Assembly (NCBI RefSeq): GCF_002906155.1
Contig: NZ_MUJK01000001.1
Location: 930,001 to 994,000 of the forward strand
Length of the DNA stretch: 64,000 bases
From: Pseudomonas laurylsulfativorans
Lineage (GTDB): Bacteria > Pseudomonadota > Gammaproteobacteria > Pseudomonadales > Pseudomonadaceae
Direction: 5' to 3'
This document shows positions 60,764 through 64,000 of this stretch, piece after piece. The notes beneath the pieces are model-generated. The model saw nothing but the letters and a program-made list of their open reading frames with translations, did no database searches and had not been told where the DNA came from. The position numbers and the translations under genes are program-made. How positions within the stretch are numbered: the stretch's first letter is position 1; each line of letters starts with the position of its first letter.

Positions 60764-61731
60764 TGCAGCACCTCCGGCCGCTCGACATCGACCCAGACGA
60801 ATTTATTCGGATCCAGGCGGGTTTCCTGGTCCAGGCGATAGGCGACCAGTTTGCCGTACAGCACCGCGCTGTAATCCAGGCAGGCCAGGTTCGGCCGAAT
60901 CGGTGCCGGCTTGCCGCTGCGCCAGTAATGGCCGACGAACAACAGAGGTTCTTCGACGCCATAGCGCAGCAAACTGTTCTTTTCGGTGGACGACAGCGGC
61001 GTCAGAGCCACGGGTTCCGGTAGTGCATCGGGCTGGAACACGATGTCGCCGTAGGTTTTCGGATCGTCTTCCCAGAACTTGGTGCGGAAGAACGAACGCA
61101 CCAGACCATCGCCGCTGGTCATGGTCAGGCCATGGGGCAAGCGCATATCCGTGCCGCGCAGCAGCCGGTCGAACACAGTGCAGGCAAAGGAACCCGACTC
61201 CGCCGATGCCTGAAGAAAAGGCTCATCAATGCAACCGTCGGGGAACAACGCCCGCAGCGGCTCGATCAGCCCGGCATCCCAACAGGCGTGGACCACGCGA
61301 AAACGCCCGGCATCGACGAACAACGGCAGCTCATAGAACCATTGCTGGAAGTCGTGCCAGTCGCCCGGATGATGTTCGAACTGAGTCAGGGTTTCGTGCA
61401 GCAGGCGGGCATGGCGCGGCGTGTGCTCGCGCACGAACTGCTTGCCGCTGCCGGGCAGCGCCGGCGTGCTCCAGCCCAGTGCATTGAACTCGTGATTGCC
61501 CATGATGCACAGCGCCTGACCGGCCTCCACCATGTCGTGGACGATGTGCAGCGCCTCGCGAATCCGCGGGCCGCGGTCGATGATATCGCCGACGAACACC
61601 GCCATGCGCGAAGCATGGCGCCAGACGCCACTCTGTTTGTGATAACCAAGTCGGTCGAGCAAGTGCTCCAGGGTCAGAGCGCAACCGTGCACGTCACCGA
61701 TCAGGTCGTAGCTACGCGCGGGATCGAGCAT
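60760..61731 (-). CDS. Metallophosphoesterase (Ser/Thr phosphatase-like)
   Basis: 323 residues. Metal-binding motifs are DLIGDVHGC (Asp/His), FVGDIIDRGP, IMGNHEFNAL and, later, FVGHYW. The layout resembles PrpA/ApaH-like phosphatases but with a longer C-terminal part (SAVLYGKLVAYRLDQE). Substrate unknown. It overlaps nadK and the rhomboid gene at either end (1 and 4 nt). Confidence 0.92.
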   Translation of the reverse strand: MLDPARSYDLIGDVHGCALTLEHLLDRLGYHKQSGVWRHASRMAVFVGDIIDRGPRIREALHIVHDMVEAGQALCIMGNHEFNALGWSTPALPGSGKQFVREHTPRHARLLHETLTQFEHHPGDWHDFQQWFYELPLFVDAGRFRVVHACWDAGLIEPLRALFPDGCIDEPFLQASAESGSFACTVFDRLLRGTDMRLPHGLTMTSGDGLVRSFFRTKFWEDDPKTYGDIVFQPDALPEPVALTPLSSTEKNSLLRYGVEEPLLFVGHYWRSGKPAPIRPNLACLDYSAVLYGKLVAYRLDQETRLDPNKFVWVDVERPEVLQ

Positions 61732-62621
61732 CAGTCGCCTCCACCCCCCAACTTGCTGCCCCAGCCGAGCTTGGTCCGGCAGACTTCATAGTAGTTGTGG
61801 TCGAGCGGGTGAATCAGCCGCAGTTTCTGGGCTTTCTTGCTCACGGTAATGGTGTCGCCGGGCGCGCAGGTGAAGTGGTTCTGCCCGTCACACGAGACTT
61901 GCGGGTAAATCTGCATATCCTTGGACACGACGATTTTCAGCTCGCTGTTGCCATCGACCACAATCGGCCTACCCGACAAGGTATGGGGGTACATCGGCAC
62001 AATCACAATAGCGTCGAGCTTGGGATGCATGATCGGCCCGCCGGCAGACAGCGCGTAGGCGGTGGAGCCGGTCGGCGTCGCGACGATCAGGCCGTCGGCC
62101 TTCTGGCTGCAGACGAACTGGCCGTCGATGTACAGCTCGAACTCGATCATTCGCGTGGATTTGCCGGGGTGCAGCACCACATCGTTCAAGGCATCGCCCT
62201 GGCCGATGGCCTCGCCGTGGCGGCGGACCTCGGCTTGCAAGAGGAAGCGGTTTTCCACCAGATAGTGACCATCCAGCACTTCGGCGACCTTGGTTTCCAG
62301 CTCGTCGGGACGGATGTCGGTGAGGAAACCCAGGCTGCCACGGTTGATGCCGAGCACCGGAATGTTGTGCCTGGCCAGCGCCCGGGCGGCACCGAGCAGG
62401 CTGCCGTCACCACCGACCACGATGACCATGTCACAGACTTCGCCGAGCATCTTGCGCGACGAGGTTTGCAGACCGTGCCCTGGCAGCACTTCGGCGATGG
62501 TGTCTTCGAGGATCACGTGCAGGTGACGATCGAGCAGAAACCGTTTCAGTCGGCGGACGGTATCCAGCACCTGGGAACTGCCCAGGCGACCGATGATGCC
62601 GATATTGCGAAATTGCTCCAT
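61731..62621 (-). CDS. nadK: NAD kinase
   Basis: 296 residues from ATG 62621; an upstream in-frame ATG (62705) adds a poorly conserved basic stretch. The GGDG motif is VVVGGDGSLLGAAR, followed by NRGSLGFLTD and the later TPTGSTAYALSAGGPI, all diagnostic. It phosphorylates NAD to NADP. It is the first gene of the leftward block ending in pepN. Confidence 0.97.
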   Translation of the reverse strand: MEQFRNIGIIGRLGSSQVLDTVRRLKRFLLDRHLHVILEDTIAEVLPGHGLQTSSRKMLGEVCDMVIVVGGDGSLLGAARALARHNIPVLGINRGSLGFLTDIRPDELETKVAEVLDGHYLVENRFLLQAEVRRHGEAIGQGDALNDVVLHPGKSTRMIEFELYIDGQFVCSQKADGLIVATPTGSTAYALSAGGPIMHPKLDAIVIVPMYPHTLSGRPIVVDGNSELKIVVSKDMQIYPQVSCDGQNHFTCAPGDTITVSKKAQKLRLIHPLDHNYYEVCRTKLGWGSKLGGGGD

Positions 62622-62738
62622 GGGGCTCCTGCGGGGATCTGTGTGGCGGCGAAAACCACGATTATGGGCGAAAGCCGTCCGTAGACAAAATCCTTTCAGC
62701 TTCAAGGGTGTGCCCGGGTTTCGGGCTATGCTCGCAAG

Positions 62739-63689
62739 ATGATGCTATTTCCGGATTTGCTCCACCTGCCCCACCAGTTACGCCATCCCGAAGTGCGTGA
62801 CCTGGCGTGGGTCATCCTCGCCCCGCCGATGTTGGGCGATACCCCGTGGCCGCAGCGCCACCCGCTGGCCGGCAGCGACTGGGTGCAGGAACCACAACGG
62901 CTGGAGCATTGGCTGCGCCAGCTGGACCGGGACAGTTATGGCTTGTTGCACTGGCTGGCCCAGGCCCGGACCCGGCGCCTGGGTTTGTACTACGAACGCC
63001 TCTGGCAATTCGCCGTGCAGCATGCGCCGGGCATTGAACTGATTGCCGCCAACATGCCGATTCGCCGCGAAGGCCACACCCTGGGTGAACTGGACATGCT
63101 GCTGCGCGATCGCGATGGCGTGCATCACCTGGAGCTGGCGATCAAGCTCTACCTCGGCCCGCAATCCGGCGACGGGCATGACACGGCCCAGTGGCTGGGT
63201 CCGGGGTGCCACGACCGGCTCGACCGCAAACTGGCGCACCTGAGCCAGCATCAGTTGCCGATTTCCGCGCGCCCCGAGAGCCGTGAAGTGCTGGCGGCGC
63301 TGGATATCCAGGTGTTCAGCGCGCATTTGTGGCTGGGCGGGTACTTGCTGTATCCGTGGCCCGGCCAGGCCGCCCCGCCGTCGGGAGCCCATCCGCAGCA
63401 TTTGCGCGGGCGCTGGCTACATCAAAAGGATTGGCCGGCGTTGGTTGCCCAGAGCGCGCCCGGTCGCTGGCAACCCCTGCCCCGCCATGCCTGGCTGGCG
63501 CCGGCGCATTATTCGGAGGAGCACACCTGGAACCCTGAGCAGATGCGGGCATGGCTCAATGACCTGGACCCGCTGGCGCCGGCACAACTGCTGGTGCGCC
63601 TGACGGAAAATGCCAATAGCGACTGGGAAGAGGCCGAACGATTGTTTCTGGTGGCGGATCTTTGGCCGAATGTGCCGGGACAGGGTTGA
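62739..63689 (+). CDS. DUF1853 family protein
   Basis: 316 residues, divergent from nadK with 117 bp between. Visible conserved segments are [46 protein letters not shown] (a nuclease-like E-x-D-x-L pattern) and [13 protein letters not shown]. The REG-x-T-x-GE-x-D...LE-x-A-x-K arrangement recalls the PD-(D/E)xK nuclease fold, but function is not known. The start ATG is at 62739; a shorter start three nucleotides later (second ATG) is possible. Confidence 0.88.
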   Translation: MMLFPDLLHLPHQLRHPEVRDLAWVILAPPMLGDTPWPQRHPLAGSDWVQEPQRLEHWLRQLDRDSYGLLHWLAQARTRRLGLYYERLWQFAVQHAPGIELIAANMPIRREGHTLGELDMLLRDRDGVHHLELAIKLYLGPQSGDGHDTAQWLGPGCHDRLDRKLAHLSQHQLPISARPESREVLAALDIQVFSAHLWLGGYLLYPWPGQAAPPSGAHPQHLRGRWLHQKDWPALVAQSAPGRWQPLPRHAWLAPAHYSEEHTWNPEQMRAWLNDLDPLAPAQLLVRLTENANSDWEEAERLFLVADLWPNVPGQG

Positions 63690-63708
63690 GAGTTGTGTTG
63701 TTTGGCCG

Positions 63709-63781
63709 GGCCTCTTCGCTGGCAAGCCAGCTCCTACAAAGTGTGCGCATAACCCTGTAGGAGCTGGCTTGCCAGCGAAGG
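63709..63781. repeat. REPIN (GTAGGAGC class)
   Basis: Inverted CTTCGCTGGCAAGCCAGCTC and direct GTAGGAGCTGGCTTGCCAGCG units about 25 bp apart behind the DUF1853 gene. Confidence 0.93.
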
Positions 63782-63812
63782 GGCCACCCCGGTCTAACCT
63801 CGCCGAGTCACT

Positions 63813-64000
63813 TCACAAGTGAATCACATGCCCTTCAACGGGCGCCACCTGCCCATGAAACAACCGGAAAATGACATCTTGCGCCGCCTCATACCCCTGG
63901 CTCTCCACCACTTCCAACAACGGCTTCTTCTCAGCCGTCACTTGCTGAAAAAACCGCAGCAACCCTTTGCCGATATGCTGGCTGACCCCTTCCGGCCCCC
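63813..64000 (-). CDS. 3' end of an unidentified gene (5' end outside window)
   Basis: An open frame runs from the right window edge to TGA at 63813-63815 on the minus strand. The 61 visible residues read GPEGVSQHIGKGLLRFFQQ, then VTAEKKPLLEVVESQGYEAA, then QDVIFRLFHGQVAPVEGHVI and a final His-Leu. The codon use is normal for the window and a REPIN follows the stop, as behind other genes. The family is not recognised. Confidence 0.6.
   Translation of the reverse strand, partial: GPEGVSQHIGKGLLRFFQQVTAEKKPLLEVVESQGYEAAQDVIFRLFHGQVAPVEGHVIHL

Overview
The window is chromosomal DNA of a gamma-proteobacterium that looks like the Pseudomonas fluorescens group. The evidence is high GC, dense Pseudomonas-type REP/REPIN repeats (GTGGGAGC, GTAGGAGC and GTGGCGAG classes), a 180-kDa-type NAD-glutamate dehydrogenase, and the order pepN - DUF2797 - DUF1315 - rhomboid - phosphoesterase - nadK - DUF1853. 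There is no rRNA, tRNA or CRISPR array that I can see.

Layout. (1) 1-14820: a long rightward locus that starts inside an outer-membrane MetA/SphA-like protein. It continues with a complete Bat-type module (MoxR ATPase, DUF58, DUF4381, VWA, VWA-TPR, BatD), whose batD gene overlaps a secreted HAD phosphatase. A secreted arylsulfatase, a membrane-fused spermidine-synthase-like protein and an eight-heme membrane-anchored cytochrome c with TPRs follow. Two REPINs sit in frame inside genes of this module. (2) 14932-16100: an IS110-group insertion sequence placed exactly in a REP unit, with a noncoding end that looks like a bridge RNA. (3) 16201-22801: small metabolic and regulatory genes (GNAT, LysR, AhpD-like, MocR, ABM monooxygenase, cupin, lipoprotein). 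(4) 22961-28713: gdhB and a small conserved protein. (5) 29007-35852: a second, paralogous Bat module without accessory enzymes. (6) 36107-42746: sbcD-sbcC-GST and three small secreted or membrane proteins of unknown function. (7) 42902-51415: a lactonase, a small acidic protein, and an aldonate (probably L-arabinonate-type) catabolic cluster: dehydratase, MFS carrier, FAH-family enzyme, ketoglutarate semialdehyde dehydrogenase and FadR-type regulator, with two GntR-type operator sequences between the divergent operons. (8) 51525-54990: an HAE3-type RND transporter and a YCF48-like partner. (9) 54991-56105: a gene-free stretch holding a TTTGGGG tandem repeat and an inverted pair of long degenerate repeats. 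(10) 56106-64000: the conserved pepN to nadK block, DUF1853, and the 3' end of one unidentified gene.

The most promising undescribed system is locus 1. A MoxR/VWA/BatD module, which in other bacteria acts in envelope protein assembly or metal-dependent activation, is translationally coupled to a secreted phosphatase and runs into a sulfatase, a polyamine-synthase-like membrane protein and an octaheme cytochrome. The second module at 29-36 kb lacks these partners and has a degenerate MIDAS motif in one VWA protein, so the two modules have probably specialised. Function assignments rest on motif reading only; no database search was possible.
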